64,000 bases of DNA from Achatina immaculata (GCA_009760885.1 CM019721.1:21755639-21819638), one strand, 5' to 3'; shown: positions 35,516 to 47,345, counted from the first letter of the stretch. The notes: a model not told the origin generated them from the letters alone. Translations and numbers: made by a program.

Positions 35516-35568
35516 CTTAGTGTCTGTTTCATATCACTTTTTGTCTCTTTGTTCAGAATCTAATATAC

Positions 35569-35666
35569 CTTGAGATATTTCTCCAAAAAGTGTCGTCTTG
35601 TTTCCACAGTTTCCTTGTCATTAGACTTGAATGGAATTGTCGGCCATCGTTTTGGCACCTTCATAT
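35569..35666 (-). CDS. SNX19: SNX19-like exon 3: PX domain, proline loop and following helix
   Basis: 98 bp between acceptor CATATATAG and donor GTATAT on the minus strand. It begins in phase 1, so exon 2 AAG A plus AT ATG AAG restores K-N-M-K. The exon reads MKVPKRWPTIPFK and then a helix ending RRHFLEKYLK. The Pro-rich loop and the RxxFLxxYL helix are standard PX features. Comparison with remembered vertebrate SNX19 matches through this junction with no gap. The acceptor has a weak pyrimidine tract, but the phase and the protein match support it. The donor side lies about 60 bp from a 39-bp minisatellite and the acceptor side about 100 bp from a mariner remnant. Confidence 0.88.
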
Positions 35667-35769
35667 CTATATATGGGAAAAAATATAAAGCAAAAACAGA
35701 GAATCTTCAAAACAGTTTGCTCTAAATAGTATTTTACAATCAAGAGGAAAACCTATAAGCAACTGAACC

Positions 35770-37035
35770 TTATATAAGGTGTACTAAAAAAAAAAGAGTG
35801 AACTTTTGCTATAAAGACATAAGTGCTCATTTGACAACATTTTAAGCACCGTCCCCATCAAAGTAATCCTTTCCACTGGAGACACACCATTACCAACACT
35901 TCTTCCACTGTTGGAATGCTTCCTGGATTGCATTTTCTGTGACGGCACACTTATCATATCTCCTCTATGGTTTGGAAAAGACGTCCTCTCAAAGTTTTAA
36001 CTTTTGGAAACAGGATAAGTCTGCTGGGGCGAGTCTGGATAATACGATGGATACACCACAACGGATGCCTGATATTTTGCAAGATAACTGCGGATGAGGA
36101 GCGATGCATGAGCCAGAGCACTGTTGTGGTCCAAGCCCGGTTTTCCCACAATTCAGCCCCGTCCTGTGTGCAGCATTCTCAAACATGCTAAAACTTCCTG
36201 CTACAGCTGTCTGTTTACCAGCTGACCATGTGGTACAAATTCATAGTGGACAATGCCTTCACAATATAAAAAGCATAACCAACAACACCTTGGTCTTTGA
36301 CTGACTTAGCTGTGCTTTTTGGGGGTCAAGGAGACCCTTTCCACAACCTCTGGAAGATGTGGTATCTTTGCTTCAATATCAAAGCCAGAAACCCAAGTCT
36401 CATCTTCTGTTACGATGTTCTGGAGAAAATTTTCCATGACCATTTTCATTGGCAATCAGTTCCTGACTGATTTCAGTATGGTTTTCTGATTGTCAGTCAG
36501 CAAATGTGACACGAATTTTGCAGATGTAGCACATCTGAAGTTTTTCGGTCAAAATTTGATGGCAAGATCATATGCTGATGACCACTTTGTCAGCAACTTC
36601 TCAAACAGTTAAATGACAATTTCCATGAATCACACCATGAACTTTCTCAACATGATCATTGTTTGTTAATGTGAAAGGCCATTCAAACCTGGGATCTTCA
36701 ACAAGCAACATCTCTGCTTTCTTTAAAATGCTTAAACCACTTATAGCACTGCATCTAGGTCATAAAGTCCTTCCCATATGCTTGAGTGTGCAGCAAAATT
36801 TCACACACACATTATCCTTCAAGATCCTTCACTGTCACTTTGTCATTGATCCAATGAACAGCTGGGGAACATGCTCAGTTTAGCAGATGCAGCTCAATGA
36901 CTAATGCTCATGGGGAAAATGGCATTTTGTTGTTGAGACCTGCTGTTAGGCGTGCTCAGTAGATACGCTGCACCCTTTGTGCCGGTTGGTGCACTATTTA
37001 AAACATTCACTCTTGTTTAACACATCTTGTATTAT
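35770..37035 (-). mobile_element. Degenerate mariner-like transposon
   Basis: The minus strand reads, with frame shifts, TEDETWVSGFDIEAK, IEGIVHYEFVPHGQLVN-type text, a decayed HDNAxxH segment and GNGVSPVERITLMG-type text, in the order of a mariner transposase (WVSGFD, EGIVHxEF, DNAxxH, WxxCVxxxGDYFEG). Terminal regions near 35780 and 37010 share an imperfect inverted repeat (gtgtactaaa...agagtgaac against gtgttaaacaagagtgaat). Flanking direct repeats of about 30 bp (aagaggaaaacctataagca at 35743 and aagaggaacaactataagca at 37040) enclose it. The transposase is not functional. Confidence 0.8.
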
Positions 37036-37079
37036 ATTTAAGAGGAACAACTATAAGCAACTGACCCTTTCATAATATA

Positions 37080-37690
37080 AAAATATCATCATGTTTTTTA
37101 TCTCCTCTACAAGATGACTGTGATGTAAGAGTACCTGAGACAGGTGATTACCCACAAGCCTTGCTGCCACTGCCCCTGAGTTTTTGTGTATGCTGGCTGT
37201 AATTAAGCAAGTAGCTTAAGCCAGGATTCTCACCTGGTCCAATGCTTTTTTGTGAGCAGCTGGAGACCTAAACCTTAATGTGAGTTGTGTGTTAGACAGG
37301 AGAGACTGATCAGAATACTGGAACTGCATGGATGGAAAAATGTAGTTGTCTGCTTATAATAATGGGGCTGTCCAGTAGTTTGAATGATGGGACATGAAAC
37401 TGTCATCCATGGATGAAACTTGCATTGTTTGGATCATTCTCGTGGTCAGCGCTTGTTAGCAATGTCCAGAACTATACAGGCGAGTTCAAGCTTATCATTT
37501 TGAGTCACTACATGGCATGCCTCACTTCCATTATCACATCATCATCCTGTGACATTTATTAAATATGGTATGTTCTTCTAGCACTGGAATTAGTCAGTTG
37601 CTCATACATCTATCATCGAGGACAAAACCTGGTCCTGTTATTACTCAACTCAGGATGTAAAACCTTGCCTGATATACTTACCTGTTCTTG
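37080..37690. other. Intron 2, unique stretch
   Basis: Single-copy sequence; nothing recognised on either strand. Confidence 0.5.
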
Positions 37691-38605
37691 TTGTTGTGTA
37701 CACCTGGAGTGTGTGAAGCTGTTGTTGTTGTGTACACCTGGAGTGTGTGAAGTTGTTACTGTGGTGTACACTTGGAGTGTGTGAAGTTGTTACCATGGTG
37801 TATATCTGGAATGTGTGAGGTTGTTACTGTGGTGTACACCTTGAGTGTGTGAAGCTGTTACTGTGGTGTACACCTGGAGTGTGTGAAACTGTTACTGTGG
37901 TGTACACCTTGAGTGTGTGAAGCTGTTACTGTGGTGTACACCTGGAATGTGTGAGGTTGTTACTGTGGTGTACACCTTGAGTGTGTGAAGCTGTTACTGT
38001 GGTGTACACCTGGAGTGTGTGAAGCTGTTACTGTGGTGTACATCTGGAGTGTGTGAAGCTGTTACTGTGGTGTACACCTGGAGTGTGCAAAGCTGTTACT
38101 TTGGTGTACACCTTGAGTGTGTGAAGTTGTTACTGTGGTGTACATCTGGAGTGTGTGAAGCTGTTACTGTGGTGTACACCTTGAGTGTGTGAAGTTGTTA
38201 CTGTGGTGTACACCTTGAGTGTGTGAAGTTGTTACTGTGGTGTACACCTTGAGTGTGTGAAGCTGTTACTGTGGTCTACACCTGGAATGTGTGAAGTTGT
38301 TACTATTGTGTACACCTGGAGTGTGTGAAGTTGTTACTGTGGTGTACACTTGGAGTGTGTGAAGCTGTTACTGTGGTGTACACCTGGAGTGTGTGAAGTT
38401 GTTACTGTGGTGTACACCTGGAATGTGTGAAGCTGTTACTGTGGTGTACACCTGGAATGTGTGAAGTTGTTACTGTGGTGTACACCTGGAATGTGTGAAG
38501 TTGTTACTGTGGTGTACACCTGGAATGTGTGAAGTTGTTACTGTGGTGTACACCTGGAATGTGTGAAGCTGTTACTGTGGTGTACACCTGGAGTGTGTTA
38601 AGTAA
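37690..38605. repeat. 34-bp minisatellite, about 26 copies
   Basis: Unit gaagctgttactgtggtgta plus cacctggagtgtgt, with aagttg/aagctg and ggagt/ggaat/tgagt variants mixed along the array. Confidence 0.95.
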
Positions 38606-38739
38606 TAGGGCATGGAGACAATGATCACCAATAAATTATATCTCTCATCCTCAAAGTACACTCAACAAACTCCTTCTCATACATCTCTTGTTGTGTCCTC
38701 TCCATATTTACTGATACTGTCCATTAACTTCATTTACCA

Positions 38740-39300
38740 TGAGCTTTACTTTCACATTTTGTCTGTCTTTACCAATGTTTTGTCTGTTTTTACCAATGTT
38801 TTGTCTGTCTTTACCAATGTTTTGTCTGTCTTTACCAATGTTTTCAGACCAGTGCAGACCATTCTCTGTATTTTATCTCTGTATCTCTCTGTATTTTATC
38901 TGTGCATCCATTTTATCTCTGTATCTCTCTGTATTTTATCTCTGTATCTTTCTGTATTTTATCTCTGTATCTCTCTGTATTTTATCTCTGTATCTCTCTG
39001 TATTTTATCTCTGTATTTTATCTCTGTATTTTATCTCTGTATCTCTCTGTATTTTATCTCTGTAATCTATCTCTGTATCTCTCTGTATTTTATCTCTGTA
39101 TCTCTCTGTATTTTATCTCTGTATCTCTGTATTTTATCTCTGTATCTCTCTGTATTTTATCTCTGTAATCTATCTCTGTATCTCTCTGTATTTTATCTCT
39201 GTATCTCTCTGTATTTTATCTCTGTATCTCTGTATTTTATCTCTGTATCTCTGTATTTTATCTCTGTAATCTATCTCTGTATCTCTGTATTCATGTGATT
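38740..39300. repeat. 21-bp and (tctctgtatttta)n arrays
   Basis: About five copies of tttgtctgtctttaccaatg near 38760-38845, then simple repetition of tctctgtattttatctctgta to 39290. ORFs of LYFISVSLCILSL type are by-products. Confidence 0.92.
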
Positions 39301-39329
39301 TCTAGATCAAATGCACAAATGTTATTCTT

Positions 39330-40165
39330 AACATGGTCACTACACCCACAATGCTTATATTTCTATTCTTAAAAGGGTCCCTACACCCACACAGCTTACA
39401 TTACTATTCTAAAAAGGGTTCCTATATCCACACTGCTTATATTGCTATTCTTAAAAGGGTTCCTACACTCACACTGATTATATTGTTAATATTAACATGG
39501 TCCCTACACTCACTCTGCTTACATTACTATTCTAAAATGGGTTCCTATATCCACACTGATTATATTGCTATTCTTAAAAAGGTCCCTACACTCACACTGC
39601 TTATATTGCTATTCTTAAAAAGGTCCCTACACTCACACTGCTTATATTATTATTCTTAAAAAGGTCCCTACACTCACACTACTTATATTGCTATTCTTAA
39701 AAAGGTCCCTACACTCACACTGCTTATATTGCTATTCTTAAAAAGGTCCCTACACTCACACTGCTTATATTGCTATTCTTAAAAAGGTCCCTACACTCAC
39801 ACTGCTTATATTGCTATTCTTAAAAAGGTCCCTACACTCACACTGCTTATATTGCTATTCTTAAAAAGGTCCCTACACTCACACTGCTTATATTATTATT
39901 CTTAAAAAGGTCCCTACACTCACACTGCTTATATTGGTATTCTTAAGAGAGTCCCTACACCCACACTGCTTATACTGCTAATATTAACATGGTCCCTACA
40001 TTCACACTGCTTATATTGCTATTCTTAAATGGGTCCCTACACCCACACTACTTATATTGCTATTCTTAACATGATCCCTATACCCACACTACTTATATTG
40101 CTATTCTTAACATGATCCCTATACCCACACTACTTATATTGCTATTCTTAACAGGGTCCCTACAG
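39330..40165. repeat. 41-bp minisatellite, about 20 copies
   Basis: Unit tgctattcttaaaaaggtcc plus ctacactcacactgcttatat. Outer copies carry aacatgg in place of aaaaagg, approaching the neighbouring 39-bp array. Confidence 0.95.
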
Positions 40166-42315
40166 CTAGACTGCACACACTGCCTACACTCATGCTGTAC
40201 ATACACTACTCTTAACATGGCTCTTAGCACTACATTACACACAGCCACTTGTAACATATGTCCTACAGTTAAACTACACACAGCCATTCATAACATGGCC
40301 CCTACAGTTGGACTACACACAGTCACTCATAACATGGCCCCTACAGTTGGACTACACACAGTCACTCATAACATGGCCCCTACAGTTGGACTACACACAG
40401 TCACTCATAACATGGCCCCTACAGTTGGACTACACACAGTCACTCATAACATGGCTCCTACAGTTGGACTACACACAGTCACTCATAACATGGCCCCTAC
40501 AGTTGGACTACACACAGTCACTCATAACATGGCCCCTACAGTTGGACTACACACAGTCACTCATAACATGGCCCCTACAGTTGGACTACACGCAGTCACT
40601 CATAACATGGCCCCTACAGTTGGACTACACACAGTCACTCATAACATGGCCCCTACAGTTGGACTACACACAGTCACTCATAACATGGCCCCTACAGTTG
40701 GACTACACAGAGTCACTCATAACATGGCTCCTACAGTTGGACTACACACAGTCACTCATAACATGGCCCCTACAGTTGGACTACACACAGTCACTCATAA
40801 CATGGCCCCTACAGTTGGACTACACGCAGTCACTCATAACATGGCCCCTACAGTTGGACTACACACAGTCACTCATAACATGGCCCCTACAGTTGGACTA
40901 CACACAGTCACTCATAACATGGCCCCTACAGCTAAACTACACACAGCCACCTATAACACGGCCCCTACAGCTAGACTACACACAGTCACTCATAACATGG
41001 CCCCTAAACTACACACAGTCACTCATAACATGGCCCCTAAACTACACACAATCACTCATAACATGGCCCCTAAACTACACACAGTCACTCATAACACGGC
41101 CCCTAAACTACACACAGTCACTCATAACATGGCCCCTAAACTACACACAGTCACTCATAACATGGCCCCTAAACTACACACAGTCACTCATAACATGGCC
41201 CCTACAGTTGGACTACATACAGTCACTCATAACATGGCCCCTACATTTGGACTACACACAGTCACTCATAACATGGCCCCAACAGTTGGACTACATACAG
41301 TCACTCATAACATAGCCCCTACAGTTGGACTACATACAGTCACTCATAACATGACCCCTACAGTTGGACTACATACAGTCACTCATAACATGGCCCCTAC
41401 AGTTGGACTGCACACAGTCACTCATAACATGGCCCCCTACAGTTGGACTACATACAGTCACTAATAACATGGCCACTACAGTTGGACTACATACAGTCAC
41501 TCATAACATGGCCCCTACAGTTGGACTACATACAGCCACTCATAACATGGCCCCTACAGCTAGACTACACACGGCCACTCATAACATGGCTCCTACAGTT
41601 GGACTACACACTGCCACTCATAACATGGCCCCTACAGCTGGACTACACACAATCACTCATAACATGGCCCCTACAGCTGGACTACACACAGTCACTCATA
41701 ACATGGCTCCTACAGCTGGACTACATACAGCCACTCATAACATGGCCCTTACACCTGGACTACATACAGTCGCTCATAACATGGCCCCTACAGCTGGACT
41801 ACACACAGTCACTCATAACATGGCCCCTACAGCTAGACTACACACAGCCACTCATAACATGGCCCTACAGCTGGACTACATACAGCTATTCATAACATGG
41901 CCCCTACAGTTGGACTACACACAGCCACTCATAAAATGGCCCTTACAGTTGGACTAATACAGTCACTTATAACATGGCCCCTACACATGGACTACATACA
42001 GCCACTTGTAACTTGGCCCCTACAGCTAGACTACACACAGCCACTCATAACACGGCCCCTACAGCTAGACTACATACAGCCACTTGTAACATGGCCCCTA
42101 CAGCTGGACTACATACAGCTATTCATAACATGGCCCCTACAGCTAGACTACACACAGCCACTTGTAACATGGCCCCTACAGCTAGACTACACACAGCCAC
42201 TCATAACATGGCCCCTACAGCTAGACTACACACAGCCACTTGTAACATGGCCCCTACAGCTAGACTACACACAGCCACTTGTAACAGGTCGCTACAGCTG
42301 GACTACACACAGTGA
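40165..42315. repeat. 39-bp minisatellite, about 54 copies, related to the 41-bp array
   Basis: Unit acatggcccctacagttgga plus ctacacacagtcactcata. Because 39 bp is 13 codons and stop-free it gives a 450-codon frame (40112-41464) of MAPTVGLHTVTHN repeats. Units in 40165-40280 are intermediate between the 41-bp and 39-bp types. Subtypes follow in blocks: a short unit lacking the middle (41000-41190), gttgga, then gctaga. Confidence 0.95.
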
Positions 42316-42471
42316 CTGCTACTTTCAACATGGTGCCTACACTTACAAGCACACATTGCTACTCTTACAGTGGTTCTATAGCCATATTACATGCTTTGCT
42401 CCTCATCTAGTTAGATGGCTGGATCATTCAGCTACTCCACCTCCTCGTTCCCAACATGTACTTGAACTTAC

Positions 42472-42604
42472 TCTTTAAGTACTTTCTGTAACCCCGATGT
42501 GACTCCAGGCGTGACTGGAGACTCAAGAACTCTCTGTACCTTCGTCTGACTTTTCCTGACCTCATGACAGACTTTCCCTCCTCTGTGAAGTAGAGGGCTT
42601 CATA
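42472..42604 (-). CDS. SNX19: SNX19-like exon 2: PX domain with RRYREF motif
   Basis: Too short for a simple ORF scan. On the minus strand a pyrimidine-rich acceptor ending TCTCCTACAG is followed by 133 bp reading YEALYFTEEG at its start and RRRYREFLSLQSRLES in the middle, then donor GTAAGT. The RRYxxF motif with flanking Arg is the PI3P-binding signature of PX domains. The exon starts in phase 0, matching the end of exon 1, so the join reads SLYNIE-YEAL, which corresponds to the second PX beta strand. It ends in phase 1 (AAG A). It lies between the 39-bp minisatellite ending at 42310 and an RTE-like element starting near 42660, so it is a small unique island between repeats. Confidence 0.9.
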
Positions 42605-42667
42605 CTGTAGGAGAAGATTTTTTGTTAAATGTCCTTACCAGCTGTACAATCACTAGAAGTGAACAGA

Positions 42668-43435
42668 GATCTTGATGTGTGCTTCATAGATTACACTAAA
42701 GCATTTGATAGAGTAAGACATGAAGAGATCTTTATGTGTGCTTCATAGATTATACTAAAGCATTTGATAGAGTAAGACATGAAGAGTCCTTTATGTGTGC
42801 TTCATAGATTACACTAAAGCATTTGATAGAGTAAGGCATGAAGAGACCTTTATGTGTGCTTCATAGATTAAACTAAAGCATTTGATAGATTAAGACATGA
42901 AGAGATCTTTATGTGTGCTTCATAGATTACACTAAAGCATTTGGTCGAGTAAGACATGAAGAGATCTTTATGTGTGCTTCATAGATTACACTAAAGCATT
43001 TGGTAGAGTAAGACATGAAGAGATATTTATGTGTGCTTCATAGATTACACTAAAGCATTTGATAGAGTAAGACATGAAGAGATCTTTATGTGTGCTTCAT
43101 AGATTACACTAAAGCATTTGATAGAGTAAGACATGAAGAGATCTTGATGTGTGCTTCATAGATTACACTAAAGCATTTGATAGAGTAAGACATGAAGAGA
43201 CCTTTATGTGTGCTTCATAATCACACTAAAGCATTTAATAGAGTAAGACATGAAGAGATCTTTATGTGTGCTTCATAGATTACACTAAAGCATTTGATAG
43301 AGTAAGACATGAAGAGATCTTTATGTGTGCTTCATAGATTACACTAAAGCATTTGATAGATTAAGACATGAAGAGATCTTTATGTGTGTTTCATAGATTA
43401 CACTAAAGCATTTGATAGAGTAAGACATGAACAAA
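42668..43435 (+). repeat. 59-bp tandem array of RT motif A
   Basis: About 13 copies of gatctttatgtgtgcttcat plus the segment coding DYTKAFDRVRHEE. Starts of copies at 42668, 42727, 42786 and 42845 give a 59-bp period, which is not a multiple of three, so the frame rotates. Both ends run into normal RTE sequence. Confidence 0.95.
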
Positions 43436-43689
43436 TGTTTAAGATGCTTGAGAAACTGGTAATTGATAGAAGAGACCTACAAAGAGTAAAAAGCATCTAC
43501 TGCATCATGTGGCAGCAGTAAGAGTGGACAATACCATCAGTGAGTTCTAACATATAAAAAGAGATGTGAGACAAGGATGTGTTCAGTCTCCAGACCTCTT
43601 CTCTTTATACGGTAAAATAATAATGAAAGAAATCAAGAAAACAGGATGAATAAAGACTGGAGAAAATAAAGTAAACAACACCAGATATG

Positions 43690-44140
43690 TAGATGACACA
43701 GTACTAATAGTAGACATATGCAGATGACACAGTACTGATAGCAGACATATATGCAGAGGACACAGTACTGATAGCAGACAGATATGCAGATGACACAGTA
43801 CTGATAGCAGACAGATATGCAGATGACACAGTACTGATAACAGACAGATATGCAGATGACACAGTACTGATAACAGACAGATATGCAGATGACACAGTAC
43901 TGATAAAAGACAGATATGCAGATGACACAGTACTGATAACAGACAGATATGCAGATGACACAGTACTGATAACAGACAGATATGCAGATGACACAGTACT
44001 GATAGCAGACAGATACGAAGATGATGCAGTACTGATAGCAGACAGATATGCAGATGACACAGTACTGATAGCAAATAGATATGCAGATGGCACAGTACTA
44101 ATAGCAGACAGATACGCAGATGACACAGTACTGGTAGCAA
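43690..44140 (+). repeat. 33-bp tandem array of the RT catalytic motif C (YADD)
   Basis: About 14 copies of agatgacacagtactgatag plus cagacagatatgc. The unit is exactly 11 codons and reads [11 protein letters not shown], the RT active-site motif, in frame through most of the array. It sits where motif C is expected in the element. Confidence 0.95.
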
Positions 44141-44939
44141 AGAGTAGGAAAACCTTACAAAAACTCCCAGACAAAGTCACAGAAGAAAGTGCAAAAAGGG
44201 GGTTAGAGCTAAACACCAATAATAAAACAGAAGTAACAATGATATCGAAGAAAAATAATACCAGAATGTAGAATTGTAGTGCAGGGAAGATAATAAGGCA
44301 TATCAATAGATACAAATATTTAGCTACAGTCTAACATCTGAGGGCAGGTGCACTGAAGAAGTCAGAACCAGGATATCAATGGCAAAGACAGCTTTTGGGA
44401 AAAATGAAGAATATACAAGTCTATTAACAAATCAAAAACTCATTGGAAATAAGAGAGAGTCCCAAGATGCTGTACACAGCCTATTCTACTTTATGCTAGT
44501 GAAACACACACCCTGATTAAACAGAACAAATAATAAAGGCTACTGAAATGTGGTTCCTAAGAAGGATGCTTTGAGCACCATGGAAATGAAGAAGTATTAC
44601 AGCAGGCTAAAATGAAGAAGTATTACAGCAGGCTAAAATGAAGAAGTATTACAGCAGGCTAAAGAATATCCCAAACTGGTGCCATACATAAGAAAAAAAC
44701 AATCAAAGTTTCACAGACATATCAGCAGACATGAAGCTCTCAAAAAATTAGTCATGACTGGAAAGGTAAATAGCAAAAGACAGAGAGGGCAAAGAAGACA
44801 GACATACCTAAATGGCCTGACTGTATGGTTTGGTGTGAAACAACAGCTGAATTGATTTGAGACATAGAAGATCAAGTGAGATGGAAAGAAATGACTGCCT
44901 ACACCTATCAGCACGGCACTGATCTGATAAGCTAATTGT

Positions 44940-45110
44940 ACATGTTACTGTCTGCTGTACAACATATTCCTGGCTGCTGTACATGCTCTTATCTGCTGTA
45001 CAACATGTTCTTGTCTGTTGTACAATAAAACATTGTGTCAAAGTTTAAAATAAAAGTTTCTTTACTGCAGTTCTTGGTTCAAGAGGAACATACATGTTTA
45101 GTTGAATTGT
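44940..45110. other. Short intron stretch with small repeats
   Basis: Contains three or four variants of ctgctgtacaacatgttctt. Nothing else recognised. Confidence 0.5.
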
Positions 45111-45695
45111 TCACATGTTATTATTTCATTATGGATGTTGTAATGTGTTCCGCATTTATTTCATCATGGATGTTGTAATGTGTTCTGTGTTGCTATTTCA
45201 TTATGGATGTCATAACACTTTCTGTGTTGCTATTTCACTATGAATGTCATAACACATTCTCTGTTGCTATTTCACTATGAATGTCATAACACATTCTCTG
45301 TTGCTATTTCACTATGAATGTCATAACACATTCTCTGTTGCTATTTCATTATGAATGTCATAACACATTCTCTGTTGCTATTTCACTATGAATGTCATAA
45401 CACATTCTCTGTTGCTATTTCACTATGAATGTCATAACACATTCTCTGTTGCTATTTCACTATGAATGTCATAACACATTCTCTGTTGCTATTTCACTAT
45501 GGATGTTGTAACACGCTCTGTGTTGCTATTTCACTATGAATGTTGTAATGTGCTCTATGTTGCTATTTCACTATGGATGTTGTAACACGCTCTGTGTTGC
45601 TATTTCACTATGAATGTTGTAATGTGCTCTATGTTGCTATTTCACTATGGATGTTGTAACACGCTCTGTGTTGCTATTTCACTATGATTGTTGTA

Positions 45696-45962
45696 TGCAG
45701 GAAACTCTCTACCGTAGAGAGCGGAACAACAACACAACTCCTTCAGATCATCAGAGGAAGTACCCCTCCCCCACTCAGACAAGAGTTTCAGCCCTATTAA
45801 ACTCCTGACACTCTATGGAGGTGGAGGCTCCTCTGGGTCATGACTCCCAGAGGTCTTGTGAGTTGTTGCTTTTTTTTTTTTTTTCGTCCCGGGATTGAAC
45901 CCATGATCTTCCTGTTGGCACTACACTTTGAAGTGCATCTTTAGCAATTTAGCTATGGAGAA
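45696..45962 (-). mobile_element. tRNA-derived SINE
   Basis: On the minus strand the head has a TAGCTAAATTGCTAAAGATG box-A-like segment and GGTTCAATCCC, a close match to the pol III box B (GGTTCGANTCC), spaced as in a tRNA gene. An A-run, a body with GCAACAACTCACA and GTGTCAGGAGTTTAA, and a 3' part with TTGTCTGAGTGG follow. Related heads occur on the plus strand at 47392 and 49272. No tRNA cloverleaf able to function was established. Confidence 0.7.
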
Positions 45963-45999
45963 CTGGTATTGGTTATGACAAATGAAATTATTTATGATC

Positions 46000-46738
46000 T
46001 CAATGCTTGTTTCGCATACTCCATAGCCAGCATGAAGCCTTTTCTGCTGTTTCTGAAAGGCTTTTCAATGCCCATGCTCTTGCTTGTCCCTTTATGCCCA
46101 GTTGCTTACACAGGTCATATGCTGATGTTGCTACGAATCCTCTTGCTCCCACTTCTACAGCTATCACTTTTGCCCTGACTCCTGCCCCCTGCCTCAGTTG
46201 CTTGACCAGATCATTGTACTTCTCACATTTGAACAGACGATACTCCTCTATTCTTGTTTCATATGGAACCATAAGTTCGATCATTATTAATTCCGGTTTT
46301 TCATTGGAGTACACTACAATGTCCGGTCACATTCCTGTGTTCTTGATGACAGTCGGGTATTCTCTTCTTCCTGGTAGGTCTGCTATCACATCCCAGTCAT
46401 TTCCACCATCTAGCAGTGATGGTAATGGAATGTCCCTGATTTCAATATTCGATGTCGTACCAGCACCTATGAAGTATTTAGGTGGGACCTCAACTCTTTT
46501 GCTGTTATTTGCTTTATCTTTTGCCCTGTCTACAATGGCTACTAGTTCCTGCAGCACTCTGTTGTGCCGCCAGGTGTAGCGTCCTTGACCTAATGATACT
46601 CTGCATGCTGACAGCACATGTTCCAATGTTTGCCTTTCGTTGCAGAGGGCACTTTGTGTCTTCTGATAAACCCCATTTGTTGGAGCCTGTAGGAAGAAGG
46701 TCATAAATAGCTCTGATGATGAAGCTGAGCCTCAAGGA
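46000..46738 (-). mobile_element. Retroelement C-terminal fragment with CCHC and restriction-like-endonuclease features
   Basis: Minus-strand reading: SFIIRAIYDLLPTGSNKWG, a C-x-x-C...H...C segment (NERQTLEHVLSACRVSLG) followed by RYTWRHNRVLQEL, then RPDIVVY-type text (here TGA-PDIVVYS), IELMVPYETRIEEYRLFK, then a C-terminal KASCWLWSMRNKHW. The order CCHC, RxxH, PD, E/D-x-x-VP...K resembles the C-terminal endonuclease of R2/NeSL-type LINEs. One in-frame TGA interrupts it. The class assignment is tentative. Confidence 0.55.
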
Positions 46739-47249
46739 ATATCATTATTATGGATGTTGTAATATGTTCTGTCATTATTTCATTATGGATGCTGTAATGT
46801 GTTCTGTGTCATTATTATGCATGTTGTAATGTGTTCTGTGTTATTAATGTATTTCATTATGGACATGCAATGTGTTCCATGTTATTATTTAATTATGGCT
46901 TTTGTAATATGTTTTGTGTTATTATTTAATTTTTTATGGATGCTGTAATTTGTTCTGGGTTATTATTTAATTATGAGTGTTGTAATGTTTTCTGTGTTAT
47001 TATTTAATTATGGATGTTGTAATATGTTGTGTTATTATTTAATTATGGATGTTGTAATGTGTTCTGTATTATTATTTAATTATGGATGTTGTAATGTGTT
47101 CTGTGTTACTATTTAATTATGGGTGTTGTAATCCGTTGTGTTATTATTTAATTATGGATGTTGTAATATGGTGTGTTATTATTTAATTATGGATGTTGTA
47201 ATGTGTTCTGTATTATTATTTAATTATGGATGTTGCAAAGTGTTCTGTT

Positions 47250-47345
47250 AATAGGCATAAAATCCCTTGATGAGGTTGAAAAGCTCACCAAAAATAGAAA
47301 AACTTGGTGAACTACCATGTGAGCCAACATGCTGGTTGTGGAGCA
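47250..47345 (+). mobile_element. RTE-like 3' fragment (copy 1; copy 2 at 49130-49225)
   Basis: Reads IGIKSLDEVEKLTKNRKTW, matching the C-terminal end of the element at 30.7 kb (ITCLDEIENFAKDRKSW). Short and decayed. Duplicated with the surrounding 1880-bp unit. Confidence 0.65.

Larger units (their letters stand above)
42660..44930 (+). mobile_element. RTE-like element with three internal tandem expansions
   Basis: A single 5'-truncated RT copy. In order: motif A ([18 protein letters not shown]) amplified at 42668-43435; a normal segment with MLEKLVIDRRDLQRVKSIYC and motif [16 protein letters not shown] (43560-43620); motif C ([10 protein letters not shown]) amplified at 43690-44140; a thumb with GLELNTNNKTEVTMISKK (44200-44260); WFLRRML (about 44550); a third small expansion at 44584-44665; and a C-terminal end with SARH near 44925. 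Numerous stops are present. Confidence 0.85.
45110..47245. repeat. 37-bp minisatellite split by insertions
   Basis: Left part 45110-45690 has about 16 copies of tatttcactatgaatgtcat plus aacacattctctgttgc. Right part 46738-47245 has units of the same length and pattern (tatttaattatggatgttgt plus aatgtgttctgtgttat). The SINE and REL-type fragment between 45696 and 46738 therefore interrupt one older array. Confidence 0.85.

Noticed and set aside
38739..39298. Hydrophobic frames (LYFISVSLCILSL) as membrane proteins
   Set aside because: Simple repetition of tctctgtatttta; hydrophobicity is a result of T-rich codons.
40112..41464. 450-codon frame of MAPTVGLHTVTHN repeats as a gene
   Set aside because: It is a 39-bp minisatellite; the unit is stop-free and a multiple of three, a second frame is also open, and there is no non-repeat domain or promoter context.
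45890..45962. Functional tRNA gene
   Set aside because: Box A and B are recognisable but the stems do not form a convincing cloverleaf, and an A-run plus SINE body follow directly.
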